11,273 nucleotides of DNA from Faecalibacterium sp. UBA1762 (GCA_002314755.1 DCHC01000053.1:1-11273); one strand, 5' to 3'. Shown: positions 1 to 6,229, counted from the stretch's first letter. Numbers and translations: made by a program. Notes: generated by a model from the letters alone, not told the origin.

Positions 1-83
1 AATCAATTTATCGAGGTTCCCTTTTGTAAAAATGTCATGACAGAGTATTTTCCTTTTTTTCGGGGGAAAAATAGTGTTTTTCG

Positions 84-112
84 TTGCAGTGGACCGAAAT
101 GTGTGGTAAACT
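84..112 (+). promoter_or_regulatory. Extended -10 promoter of the kinase/regulator operon
   Basis: TTGCAG (84-89) and TAAACT (107-112) are separated by 17 bases, and a TGG triplet (104-106) directly precedes the -10 box, giving an extended -10 element. Transcription would start near 119, leaving an approximately 90-base leader before the preferred kinase start at 211. Seen directly as a sequence match; promoter activity is inferred. Confidence 0.55.
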
Positions 113-210
113 AAAGAGGATATGACCGGTCGCGGTCTGGTTTCGGCGTGAATAAAAGGCAGGCCCGGTCCGGTACCCTGCACAAAACAGAAAACAGGGG
201 AATGAACGGT

Positions 211-1521
211 ATGTACACACAGTTACCCGATGAGGTCTATCGGCTGGTATCTCTGTTATTAGACGGATTTGCGGCCGTCCTTTTCAGCGTGATTCTGCTG
301 ACCATGCACCAAATTCCGGTGCAGTCCGGTAAGCTGAAAAGCTCCTTTGTCCACAGTGTGGCGGTGGGATTTGCTACGGCGCTGGCAGATATGGGGGCCA
401 CATTCTGCTGGAATAAGATTCCCCTTTCTGCCCCGTACCGGTTGTTCGGCATGTCCGACTGCTTTTTGCTGGTGTTGTTTACCGCTTTTACGGCAAGGTT
501 TATTCTGATGTATCTGGATGACGGCCGCCGGATCAGTTTGATTTTGAAATACGCCGCCTCTATTTTGTACGACGTTATCTTTGTCATGTTTGTGATTCCG
601 CCTATCTTCAATAGCATTTTTTTGTTCCCGGAGGGGCAGGCGGAGCTTGTCGCCGGACCGGCTTTCATTTCATTTTTTGCGGTGTACTCGCTGGTGACCC
701 TGTTGCCGCTGGTTGCGCTGATGCTCACCCGCAAAAAGCTGGGTACCAAGCAAACCCTTCTGCTGTTTGTGCTGCAAAGCGGCGTGGCGGTCAGTTACGG
801 TGTCTTTTGGCAGGAGGTCCCCCCCACCCTGTGTCTGATGGCCCTCTTTATGATGGTGGTCTACATCCTGATCTATCAGGGCAAGGTGTTGGAGGCTGCC
901 GTGCAGGAGAAGGAACTTTCCGAAAAAAAAGCCGAGCTGTCCGAAATGCGCACCCGGCTGATGCTGTCTCAGATACAGCCCCATTTTGTCTACAACACCC
1001 TGACCACCATCGCCTATCTCTGCCGCAAGGATCCGGAAAACGCCGAAAAGCTGACCAACCGTTTTTCAGAGTATCTGCGCACCAATATCAACTTTTTGTC
1101 CGGCAGAGGGAAGGTCTCCTTTGAGGAGGAGCTGCAGAATGTGCAGAACTATCTGGCTATAGAAAAGTACCGGTTTAAGGATCGGCTGCAGCTGCATTAT
1201 GACATTCAAGTGCGGAATTTTGCCCTGCCCCTGCTGACGGTACAGCCCATGGCGGAGAACGCTGTCAAGCACGGCATAACCAAAAAAGAGGATGGCGGTA
1301 ACCTTTGGCTGACCACCCGGCTGCAGCAAGATACGGTCTGCATCGAGATACGGGATGACGGTGTGGGCTTTGATGTGGATGTCGTTCGGGACGACGACAG
1401 GCTGCATGTAGGACTGACAAATGTAGAAAAGCGTGTACGGGACGCAGGCGGAACACTGACGATCCAAAGCACGCCCACGGTGGGTACCACCGTAACGATA
1501 ATGCTGCCGAAAGGAATATGA
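211..1521 (+). CDS. LytS/YehU-type sensor histidine kinase, multi-spanning membrane protein
   Basis: A membrane-bound histidine kinase that should autophosphorylate and pass phosphate to the regulator encoded next door. The N-terminal ~220 residues hold about six or seven hydrophobic helices. A short coiled linker rich in Glu/Lys follows, then a His_kinase (PF06580-type) block with SQIQPHFVYNTL, placing the phospho-acceptor His near residue 258. The HATPase_c domain shows an N box (QPMAENAVKHG, Asn near 350), a G1 box (DDGVGFD, near 382) and a G2-like GLTNVEKR. The frame is open from a GTG at 148, but ATG 211 has AGGGG (196-200) about 10 bases upstream, whereas ATG 202 lies too close to it. 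This gives 436 residues. The stop is one base before the regulator ATG, so the genes are probably translationally coupled. The signal is unknown: the membrane region matches no named sensor I recognise. Confidence 0.93.
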   Translation: MYTQLPDEVYRLVSLLLDGFAAVLFSVILLTMHQIPVQSGKLKSSFVHSVAVGFATALADMGATFCWNKIPLSAPYRLFGMSDCFLLVLFTAFTARFILMYLDDGRRISLILKYAASILYDVIFVMFVIPPIFNSIFLFPEGQAELVAGPAFISFFAVYSLVTLLPLVALMLTRKKLGTKQTLLLFVLQSGVAVSYGVFWQEVPPTLCLMALFMMVVYILIYQGKVLEAAVQEKELSEKKAELSEMRTRLMLSQIQPHFVYNTLTTIAYLCRKDPENAEKLTNRFSEYLRTNINFLSGRGKVSFEEELQNVQNYLAIEKYRFKDRLQLHYDIQVRNFALPLLTVQPMAENAVKHGITKKEDGGNLWLTTRLQQDTVCIEIRDDGVGFDVDVVRDDDRLHVGLTNVEKRVRDAGGTLTIQSTPTVGTTVTIMLPKGI

Positions 1522-1522
1522 T

Positions 1523-2296
1523 ATGCTGATTTACGCGTTGGACGATGAGGAATCTGCTTTATACTATTTAGAAAGCGCCATTCGGGAGGCAATGCCTCAG
1601 GCCGAGGTGCGTACCTTTGAGCGTTCCAAGGCACTGCTGCAGGCGTTTGAAGAGCAGCCGGCGGATGTGGTTTTTTCCGATATCGAGATGCCGGGTCTGT
1701 CGGGGATCAACCTGGCGAAGGCCATTATGGAGATTCGGGAGCGTACCAATATCGTCTTTGTTACCGGCTACGAAAACTACGCGCTGGAGGCACTGAACCT
1801 GTTTGCCAGCGGTTATCTGCTCAAGCCTGTCACCGCCGAAAAGGTGCGGCAGGCAATCGAAAACCTGCGGTATGAGGTCGGCAGGGTCTGTGACATTTCT
1901 CTGGTGACCTTTGGTAATTTTGACGTATTTTTCCGGGGTGTACCGGTGACCTTCCGCTCCCCCAAAAGCAAAGAGCTGCTGGCCTATCTGGTGGACCGCA
2001 ACGGTGCAACCGTCACCCGGCAGGAGGCCGCTGCAGCTCTGTTTGAGGACGACTACTCCCGGGCGGTACAGGCCAACCTTTCCCGTATTGCCACCCGCAT
2101 GACCGAAGATCTGGAGGCCGCGGGCATTCACGGGCTGGTTACGGTGGAAAACGGCTATCGGGTCAACCTGGCAGGGGTGGCGTGTGACCTGGCGGATTAT
2201 CTGGCAGGCAGTACCTGCTGTAAGTACACCGGGGAGTATATGGAACAGTACTCCTGGGGCGAATACCGCAAGGCAGGGCTGCTAACCACAGTGTAA
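1523..2296 (+). CDS. Response regulator with receiver and SARP-like winged-helix output domain
   Basis: Cognate regulator of the preceding kinase, 257 residues, with its binding site AAAGGA (1510-1515) inside the kinase 3' end. The receiver occupies about residues 1-117: acidic pair D7/D8, phospho-acceptor D53 in FSDIEMPG, T81 in FVTGYEN and K101 in GYLLKPVTAEK. Residues ~126-217 (TFGNFDVFF ... VENGYRVNL) read as an OmpR/SARP-type winged helix: a beta start, PKSKELLAYLV, the recognition region NLSRIATRM and a C-terminal hairpin. The last ~40 residues (CDLADYL ... YTGEYMEQYSWGEYRK) resemble the opening of a bacterial transcriptional activator (BTAD) domain, cut short. LytS-like kinases more often pair with LytTR regulators, so this output domain is notable. 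It probably binds DNA as a transcription factor; its targets are unknown. The SARP/BTAD assignment is by eye. Confidence 0.9.
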   Translation: MLIYALDDEESALYYLESAIREAMPQAEVRTFERSKALLQAFEEQPADVVFSDIEMPGLSGINLAKAIMEIRERTNIVFVTGYENYALEALNLFASGYLLKPVTAEKVRQAIENLRYEVGRVCDISLVTFGNFDVFFRGVPVTFRSPKSKELLAYLVDRNGATVTRQEAAAALFEDDYSRAVQANLSRIATRMTEDLEAAGIHGLVTVENGYRVNLAGVACDLADYLAGSTCCKYTGEYMEQYSWGEYRKAGLLTTV

Positions 2297-2306
2297 TATC
2301 TTTTTG

Positions 2307-2335
2307 CCGCAGGGACAAGGCCCTGCGGTTTTTTT
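2307..2335 (+). terminator. Rho-independent terminator after the kinase/regulator operon
   Basis: CCGCAGGG (2307-2314) pairs perfectly with CCCTGCGG (2321-2328) around a six-base loop and is followed by seven T (2329-2335). It lies 10 bases after the regulator stop. Confidence 0.9.
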
Positions 2336-2401
2336 GTATATAAAAAAGTATTGATATTTGTTTTTTTGTGATCAGGTGTTAACATCATGCCAACAGACCT
2401 A

Positions 2402-2410
2402 TGATATACT
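2402..2410 (+). promoter_or_regulatory. Extended -10 element for the receiver-only gene
   Basis: TGATATACT (2402-2410) is a TGN-TATACT extended -10 box. The best -35 candidate, TTAACA (2379-2384), lies 20 bases upstream, which is too far, so the extended element probably carries recognition. The site sits about 45 bases before the gene start and after the upstream terminator, supporting independent transcription. Confidence 0.5.
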
Positions 2411-2455
2411 GTAACCAACAAATACGCCTGACGGCAGAAAGGGAGGCAGCAAAGC

Positions 2456-2857
2456 ATGACGGTCTATCTGGTCGACCTGGATTACGATACGCTAAAAGGG
2501 TACGAGACCGTGCTGCTTTCCGGTTTTCCCGGTATTCGGGTGCAGTGCTTTACCTGCATTGAAAGGCTGCTGCAGGCGGTGGAAACCAAAAAGCCGGACG
2601 CCGTCTTTTTAGAGATGGAGCAGCCGGACAGCGCCTCGGCGGCACAGCTGCTTACCCAAAACAAAAAGGTACGTAATGTCATTATGGTATCCCAAAATGA
2701 CAGCTATGCTCTGATCGGCGCCAGGATGGGGATCAGCGGTTATCTGCTTAAGCCTGTCACGGCAGAAAAGATTGCTATGCAGATGAATCATCTGAGGCAG
2801 AGTTTTTCCTTTGGAGGATTCTGTTCTGTGGCGCGTCCCAAGGCAGAGACAGGCTGA
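2456..2857 (+). CDS. Receiver-only pseudo-response regulator (Glu at the phospho-acceptor site)
   Basis: A 133-residue protein consisting of a CheY-like receiver and a short tail, with GGGAGG (2441-2446) nine bases before ATG. It aligns residue for residue with the upstream regulator: YLVDLDYD versus YALDDEES, FLEMEQPD versus FSDIEMPG, and an identical SGYLLKPVTAEK. The phospho-acceptor position 53 is Glu instead of Asp, one of the two pocket acids (position 8) is Leu, and the Thr position is Ser (S79); K99 is kept. The tail FGGFCSVARPKAETG faintly recalls the start of the upstream winged helix (FGNFDVFF ... FRSPKSKE), suggesting a deleted output domain. Glu may mimic a permanently phosphorylated state, or the protein may be decaying. 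Possible roles, all inferred, are a decoy or protein-interaction regulator of the adjacent two-component pair. Shared DNA (1808-1843 against 2735-2770, 33 of 36 bases) supports duplication. Confidence 0.8.
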   Translation: MTVYLVDLDYDTLKGYETVLLSGFPGIRVQCFTCIERLLQAVETKKPDAVFLEMEQPDSASAAQLLTQNKKVRNVIMVSQNDSYALIGARMGISGYLLKPVTAEKIAMQMNHLRQSFSFGGFCSVARPKAETG

Positions 2858-2875
2858 GCCGTTACTACGATTTAT

Positions 2876-2937
2876 ACGGTCCGGAAAACCGTTTCGGGCA
2901 GGCCCCGGCGCGGGTTTCTCCGCTCTCCCCGGACCGT
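2876..2937 (+). terminator. GC-rich hairpin after the receiver-only gene
   Basis: ACGGTCCGG (2876-2884) is perfectly complementary to CCGGACCGT (2929-2937) across a 44-base GC-rich loop, and TTCTCATTTTTTC follows. It begins 18 bases after the stop. The large loop is unusual for a simple terminator, so it may be a folded 3' end or a weak terminator backed up by the stronger hairpin downstream. Confidence 0.45.
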
Positions 2938-2951
2938 TTCTCATTTTTTCT

Positions 2952-3036
2952 AAAAAAAAGCAAGCGATCATCCCCTTTCGCGGTTGGCGAACAGCGTTGC
3001 TGTATGCCGGCTGCGGGAGGGGATGATTGCTTTTTT
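2952..3036 (+). terminator. Very long hairpin terminator (34-position stem, 3-base loop)
   Basis: Bases 2962-2995 pair without gaps with 2999-3032. I count 26 Watson-Crick pairs, 7 G-U pairs and one A-A mismatch (2990/3004), closed by the loop GTT (2996-2998). Eight A precede the stem and six T (3031-3036) overlap and follow it. On the minus strand every G-U pair would become an A-C mismatch, so the perfect-looking fold belongs to the plus-strand RNA. It probably insulates the kinase region from the next operon, but it is much longer than a usual terminator. Confidence 0.75.
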
Positions 3037-3078
3037 ATGTAACAGAAAAAGCACAGTTAACAAGATATAAAAAATATA

Positions 3079-3107
3079 TTGACAAAATGAAAACCAAAAT
3101 GTAAAAT
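3079..3107 (+). promoter_or_regulatory. Consensus promoter of the first HTH/metalloprotease module
   Basis: TTGACA (3079-3084), a 17-base spacer and TAAAAT (3102-3107), preceded by an A/T-rich stretch (3066-3078) like an UP element. Three AAAATG direct repeats (3084-3089, 3096-3101, 3103-3108) overlap the spacer and -10 and could be operator half-sites for a self-regulating HTH protein. They are not obvious at the second module's promoter. Predicted start near 3114. Confidence 0.75.
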
Positions 3108-3183
3108 GAAGGAAACAGATGTAATATGAAATCGCAATATAAGGTTTATCGTTGAATTTTGCAAACAAGGGAGGATGTCGGAC

Positions 3184-3735
3184 ATGGAATACCGGTCAGA
3201 ATGGACACTGTCAGAAAAAGAAAAGGCTGCGATTGCCGGCGCTTTGGCAGCGGAGCTGCACAGTCTGCGGGTGGTGGCAGGGATCTCTCAGCAGGAGCTT
3301 TCGTCTTTAGTGGGGGTTTCCCGGCAGACCTACGGCGAGGTAGAACGGGGCACACGGCAGATGTCATGGGCCACCTTTTTGTCGCTGGTACTATTTTTCG
3401 ACTACAACAACCGCACTCATGACCGGTTGCGGCAGATCAAGCCGGTCAACGGTCTGCTGGTCAACGGCTTTAACGACAGTGTTCCGCAATGCCCGGCGGA
3501 GAATGAGACCGAAGCACAAAGCCGTGCCGGACGGATTGTGGAATGTCTGGACAGTCAGGCACTGCGCTCCATCCGCACCATGGTCATGATAGAGTATGCC
3601 CGCTGCACTGCAGTCCCCGGGGATGCTGTTATCAAGGCATTTGAAGGGCTGCAAACCGACTGTGCGGCCATCCGGGAGGATCCGGTGGTTCAAAAGACCC
3701 TGCAAGCAATCAAAAAGCGAGGCACACAAAAGTGA
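3184..3735 (+). CDS. Cro/C1-type HTH transcriptional regulator (first module)
   Basis: A 183-residue probable DNA-binding regulator. Residues ~22-73 form a Cro/C1 helix-turn-helix (ISQQELSSLVGVSRQTYGEV, then ERGTRQMSWATFLSLVLFF). The remaining ~105 residues are a helical partner domain with the block LDSQALRSIRTMVMIEYARC and PGDAVIKAFEG, strongly conserved in the paralogue at 8250 and holding one conserved Cys (C141). ATG 3184 is chosen because AAGGGAGG (3167-3174) is nine bases upstream. ATG 3175 touches that site, and 3184 gives exactly the paralogue's length. The stop overlaps the next gene's GTG by four bases (GTGA), a sign of coupled translation. By analogy with ImmR-ImmA of ICEBs1, the likely role is a repressor that is a target or partner of the adjacent metalloprotease; cleavage is not shown here. 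Confidence 0.9.
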   Translation: MEYRSEWTLSEKEKAAIAGALAAELHSLRVVAGISQQELSSLVGVSRQTYGEVERGTRQMSWATFLSLVLFFDYNNRTHDRLRQIKPVNGLLVNGFNDSVPQCPAENETEAQSRAGRIVECLDSQALRSIRTMVMIEYARCTAVPGDAVIKAFEGLQTDCAAIREDPVVQKTLQAIKKRGTQK

Positions 3736-4409
3736 CAGAACAGGAAATCAAGGCAAAGGTGCGCCGGTTTCTGCGGGAAAACGGCGTTACACAGATAACT
3801 TACCCGCAGCTGACGGCTTGTACCGGGCAGCTGGGCTACACAGTAGTAGAGTTTAATTCGGTTTTCAACGAAGGCCCGGTCGGTATTCTTTTGGGGATGC
3901 TGCAGCTGCCCCGGGGACAGCTACAGAGCAGGGGCTTTACCTATGTCGACGCAAACTACCGTATGGTATTTGTTCATGAGGATCTGAGTCAGGCGGAAAA
4001 GACGGTGGTTCTCGCCCATGAGCTGGGTCATATTGTGCTGGGGCACATGCGCACCGCCCGTGTCATCGGCACCGATGTGCTGCAGGAGTATCAGGCAAAC
4101 GAGTTCGCCCATTATCTTTTGGCACAAACTACCGCCCGTCGACTGGGGCGGCAAAGTTTTTTTTGCCGCAACCGCAGGGTGATCGCCGTCGTGCTGGCGC
4201 TGGTGGCGCTGGCAGCGCTGGCGGGGGGCGTTTGGCTGGCAAGGCAGCGCAGCGCCTTTGGCGAGTACTATGTCACCGAGACCGGCACCAAGTATCACAC
4301 GGCGGATTGCAAGTATATCAAGGGCAAGCCGGACGCCCACCCCATGACCAAAGCGCAGTTTGACAGCGGAATGTACAACCGGTGCAGGATTTGTCTGCCG
4401 GAGGAGTAG
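3732..4409 (+). CDS. Membrane-tethered ImmA/IrrE-type metallopeptidase with C-terminal HxxxC...CxxC domain
   Basis: 225 residues in three parts. Residues ~1-135 are an ImmA/IrrE (peptidase M78-like) domain with zinc motif LAHELGH (H96, E97, H100) and a downstream E119 in the ExxAxxFA motif QEYQANEFAHYLL, the expected third ligand. Residues ~149-171 are a single transmembrane helix after a basic stretch (CRNRR), predicting a cytoplasmic protease and an outward C-terminus. Residues ~178-225 contain YYVTETGTKYH, ADC and CRICLP, arranged as H189, C193, C218 and C221. This resembles the small Ada-like metal-binding domain found at the C-terminus of some nuclease-like proteins. The start is GTG 3732, with GCGAGG (3717-3722) nine bases upstream. 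ImmA proteases usually lack a membrane anchor and exported sensor, so this layout suggests signalling from the envelope to the partner HTH protein, as an inference. Confidence 0.9.
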   Translation: MTEQEIKAKVRRFLRENGVTQITYPQLTACTGQLGYTVVEFNSVFNEGPVGILLGMLQLPRGQLQSRGFTYVDANYRMVFVHEDLSQAEKTVVLAHELGHIVLGHMRTARVIGTDVLQEYQANEFAHYLLAQTTARRLGRQSFFCRNRRVIAVVLALVALAALAGGVWLARQRSAFGEYYVTETGTKYHTADCKYIKGKPDAHPMTKAQFDSGMYNRCRICLPEE

Positions 4410-4466
4410 GAGCGATTAAGCCGATAAAGGCTTGGTATAAAAAACATAGGGAGGAAATGATTCATT

Positions 4467-4823
4467 ATGGAAAATAATGTTTCGGGATGCTTAAAGATTT
4501 GGGCGATTGTGCTGGTTTTAATCTTGTTGCTTTTGATGCTTGTTAACTGTTCTTCCGACAGCGACAGCTACGAAGCTTCGTCATCTTATACGGTTCATTC
4601 AAGCAGCTCCGGCAAAAAAACGACCGATTACTCTTACAAAACAACTACGCCAAGCAGCAAAAAATCCTATGATACCTACGACGGTTACGATGACGGCGAC
4701 GGTTTAAAAGAGGGAGAATACTATTGCATGGGCAAGAATGATACCTGCCCGAACAAGACCTACAGTCCGTATGATTTCTTTTGCTCCCGCTGCGACCCGG
4801 ATGGAGACAATATTGAGGGCTGA
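4467..4823 (+). CDS. Small membrane-anchored, Ser/Thr-rich protein with C-terminal four-Cys motif
   Basis: 118 residues, not recognised as a named family. A hydrophobic helix (~11-27) is followed by a low-complexity Ser/Thr/Tyr/Asp-rich linker (~29-80), then a small domain with C87, C94, C106 and C109 (CMGKNDTC ... FCSRC), plausibly one zinc site. The linker suggests a spacer outside the membrane. The hydrophobic segment ends in VNC, a poor lipobox, so a membrane anchor is likelier than a lipoprotein. AGGGAGG (4448-4454) lies 12 bases before ATG, slightly long. The gene is 57 bases after the first metalloprotease with no terminator between, so it may be transcribed from the module's promoter. 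Function unknown. Confidence 0.75.
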   Translation: MENNVSGCLKIWAIVLVLILLLLMLVNCSSDSDSYEASSSYTVHSSSSGKKTTDYSYKTTTPSSKKSYDTYDGYDDGDGLKEGEYYCMGKNDTCPNKTYSPYDFFCSRCDPDGDNIEG

Positions 4824-4914
4824 GCTGCCCGGGCGGATCGGGTAACGGTATTTCATGAGGCAAAAGCAGCGGAAAAAACCGCTGTTGAGCAATAAAAGAA
4901 AAAGAGGTGTTTTT

Positions 4915-5319
4915 ATGGGCATGTTCGATTTTAGGCGCTATGACGGTTTTGTGGGGTGCATTCCCCAAAAGTTTATCGACACGAACTTCCCCAAATGCCC
5001 CATGTGCGGCACATCTGAGCCGTACTGGAAGCTAAAGGATAAGATGGGGCTTACAGCAAACAGAACGCTGTTTCTGTGCGATAAATGCGGCGCCGTTCTT
5101 TCGGCGACCACCGCAGATATCAGCGGATTGTCTTCCAGTAAGTTGGGCGTGTTGACCAATGCCGGCCTATTTAACGCGATCGGTAAAAAAGCAGCCGGTA
5201 AACAGGTTGCGACGGTTTATATGAAGGTCGAGCAGGTGGGGGCGGCGCAAACCACCAGATTATACGAGGGAAAGGAAATGCCGATTGAGGAACTGCAGGA
5301 GCTGGCGCAGAACCTTTGA
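4915..5319 (+). CDS. Hypothetical protein with N-terminal zinc ribbon
   Basis: 134 residues, no named family recognised. A zinc-ribbon pair is clear: CPMC (C28, C31) and CDKC (C55, C58), with an intervening strand-turn (EPYWKLKDK). The C-terminal half is Gly/Ala-rich with short strands (KQVATVYMKVEQVG) and ends in EGKEMPIEELQELAQNL, a short acidic helix. No signal peptide or membrane helix is visible, so it is probably cytoplasmic. ATG 4915 is used because AGAGGTG (4903-4909) is five bases upstream; the frame is also open from 4855 without a comparable site. A short CAGCGG/CCGCTG hairpin (4867-4884) lies in the 91-base gap upstream but has no T-run. It may bind nucleic acid or a protein partner, which is unproven. 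Confidence 0.75.
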   Translation: MGMFDFRRYDGFVGCIPQKFIDTNFPKCPMCGTSEPYWKLKDKMGLTANRTLFLCDKCGAVLSATTADISGLSSSKLGVLTNAGLFNAIGKKAAGKQVATVYMKVEQVGAAQTTRLYEGKEMPIEELQELAQNL

Positions 5320-5337
5320 TTCGGTCGGTGACCTTTT

Positions 5338-5871
5338 ATGGCTACGCTTGTTTTTTTGCGCAGAACGCCGAAAGAGATTGAGATTTTCGGCGGAGAGGTC
5401 TATTTTGACATCGACGGTAAAAACATGGGCAAGCTTACCGGCACAGATCAAAGGATAACGGTTCCTGCCGGTACACATACCGTAAAGATGTACAAGACGC
5501 ACACCTATGATACCTTTATCGGCTTTGCACAGTCGACAATTGAGCTTGCGGACAACGAATCCCTGATGGTAAAGTATTCTGCGCCTATGACGGTAAATCA
5601 GCCCGGAAATATGATGATATCCACTTATTCCGGGCAAAAGAGCGAGGAAGAAGCCCGAAAAAGAGAGGCTGCCATCCAGCGGGACTTTACCGAAGTACAA
5701 CGGCAAAAGGAACAGGCTGACCGAAAGTACAAAAGCGGGGTGCTTACTGCGGTATGGGTCGTTGTTGCCCTTGTTGTAGTAACATGCGTTCTTTACGGAC
5801 TGATTTTCAGTGATTTATGTCACCTGATATTCAGTGATTTATACGACTTGACATTCAATGATTTATTATGA
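5338..5871 (+). CDS. Beta-rich / coiled-coil membrane protein with three 8-residue C-terminal repeats
   Basis: 177 residues, no firm family. Residues ~14-80 alternate short strands and turns (GGEVYFDIDGKNMG, TVPAGTHTVKMY, STIELADNESLMVKY), resembling a PEGA-like or small carbohydrate-binding beta fold. Residues ~100-134 are charged and helical (KSEEEARKREAAIQRDF), probably a coiled coil. A membrane helix spans ~135-154. The tail from 155 is LIFSDLCH, LIFSDLYD, LTFNDLL, a protein repeat encoded by three 24-base DNA copies, with the third ending in the stop codon. If the N-terminus is cytoplasmic, this is a tail-anchored protein with a short outside tail. The binding site GGTGA (5327-5331) is weak; the gene follows its neighbour after 18 bases and is probably translated by coupling. 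Confidence 0.72.
   Translation: MATLVFLRRTPKEIEIFGGEVYFDIDGKNMGKLTGTDQRITVPAGTHTVKMYKTHTYDTFIGFAQSTIELADNESLMVKYSAPMTVNQPGNMMISTYSGQKSEEEARKREAAIQRDFTEVQRQKEQADRKYKSGVLTAVWVVVALVVVTCVLYGLIFSDLCHLIFSDLYDLTFNDLL
5800..5871 (+). repeat. Three tandem 24-base direct repeats at the end of a coding region
   Basis: Copies run 5800-5823, 5824-5847 and 5848-5871. Each has the core TTCAGTGATTTAT or TTCAATGATTTAT at the same offset. The period is a multiple of three, so each copy encodes eight residues, and copy three ends exactly with TGA. Copies one and two are closer to each other than to copy three. Confidence 0.9.
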
Positions 5872-5893
5872 TTTTGATAAAAGGAGAAACATT

Positions 5894-6106
5894 ATGTACG
5901 GTTATTATGATTATTCCGATATCGGAACCTTTGTCAGCGCTTATTTGGTGGCGGTGCTGATCGTTGCTGCCCTGCTGGGGCTTATTCCCGCCTCTATCGC
6001 CAAGAAAAAGGGATACAGCTTCGGACTCTGGTGGTTGTATGGCTGGATGCTGTTCATTGTTGCGCTGATCCACTCGCTGCTGATCGGGGAGAAAAAAGAA
6101 AAATAA
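5894..6106 (+). CDS. Small two-helix membrane protein
   Basis: 70 residues. Two hydrophobic segments (~11-32 and ~52-65) flank the basic/aromatic loop IAKKKGYSFGLWWLYGW, and the tail is charged (GEKKEK). The pattern of a small helix, Lys-Lys-Gly, a Trp/Tyr patch and a second helix recurs in short clostridial membrane proteins, often fused to zinc ribbons or SHOCT domains; this is from memory, and there is no functional name. ATG 5894 is chosen for AAGGAG (5881-5886) seven bases upstream, rather than the in-frame upstream codon at 5858 that overlaps the previous gene. It sits within the small-protein run. Confidence 0.75.
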   Translation: MYGYYDYSDIGTFVSAYLVAVLIVAALLGLIPASIAKKKGYSFGLWWLYGWMLFIVALIHSLLIGEKKEK

Positions 6107-6154
6107 AAAACGCATGTGGCGCGGTATCTGTGTTAAAAACAGTACAAAAAATCA

Positions 6155-6199
6155 TTCAGCCGACCTGACGAGCATTGTTTGACCGGAAGGTTGGCTGAA
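6155..6199. other. Intergenic inverted repeat
   Basis: TTCAGCCGACCT (6155-6166) pairs with AGGTTGGCTGAA (6188-6199) with one G-U pair, around a 21-base loop. On the minus strand it is followed by AATGATTTTTT, terminator-like. On the plus strand it is followed by an A-rich tract and then the ribosome binding site of the next gene. It may be a leader structure or processing site; no gene on the minus strand needs a terminator here. Confidence 0.45.
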
Positions 6200-6229
6200 A
6201 AAAGAAAAAATAAAAGGGAGAAAAGAACA

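Noticed and set aside
46..80. Possible terminator of a gene left of the window (TATTTTCC with GGGAAAAATA, then GTGTTTTT)
   Set aside because: The stem is A/T-rich with a bulge and the T-run is displaced by several bases; there is no upstream gene in view to support it.
148..210. Longer kinase start at GTG 148 or ATG 202
   Set aside because: GTG 148 has no ribosome site and would add a basic, non-membrane extension. ATG 202 is only one base from AGGGG. ATG 211 fits best.
2952..3036. The long inverted repeat as a miniature transposable element
   Set aside because: No target-site duplication or second copy is visible, and the G-U bias points to RNA function.
2811..3168. Short open frames on both strands across the long hairpin
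   Set aside because: They share similar peptides only because they read opposite arms of the inverted repeat; no ribosome sites or families.
4467..4550. Lipoprotein signal in the four-Cys protein
   Set aside because: The residues before the Cys are L-V-N, a poor lipobox, and the N-terminus is not basic.
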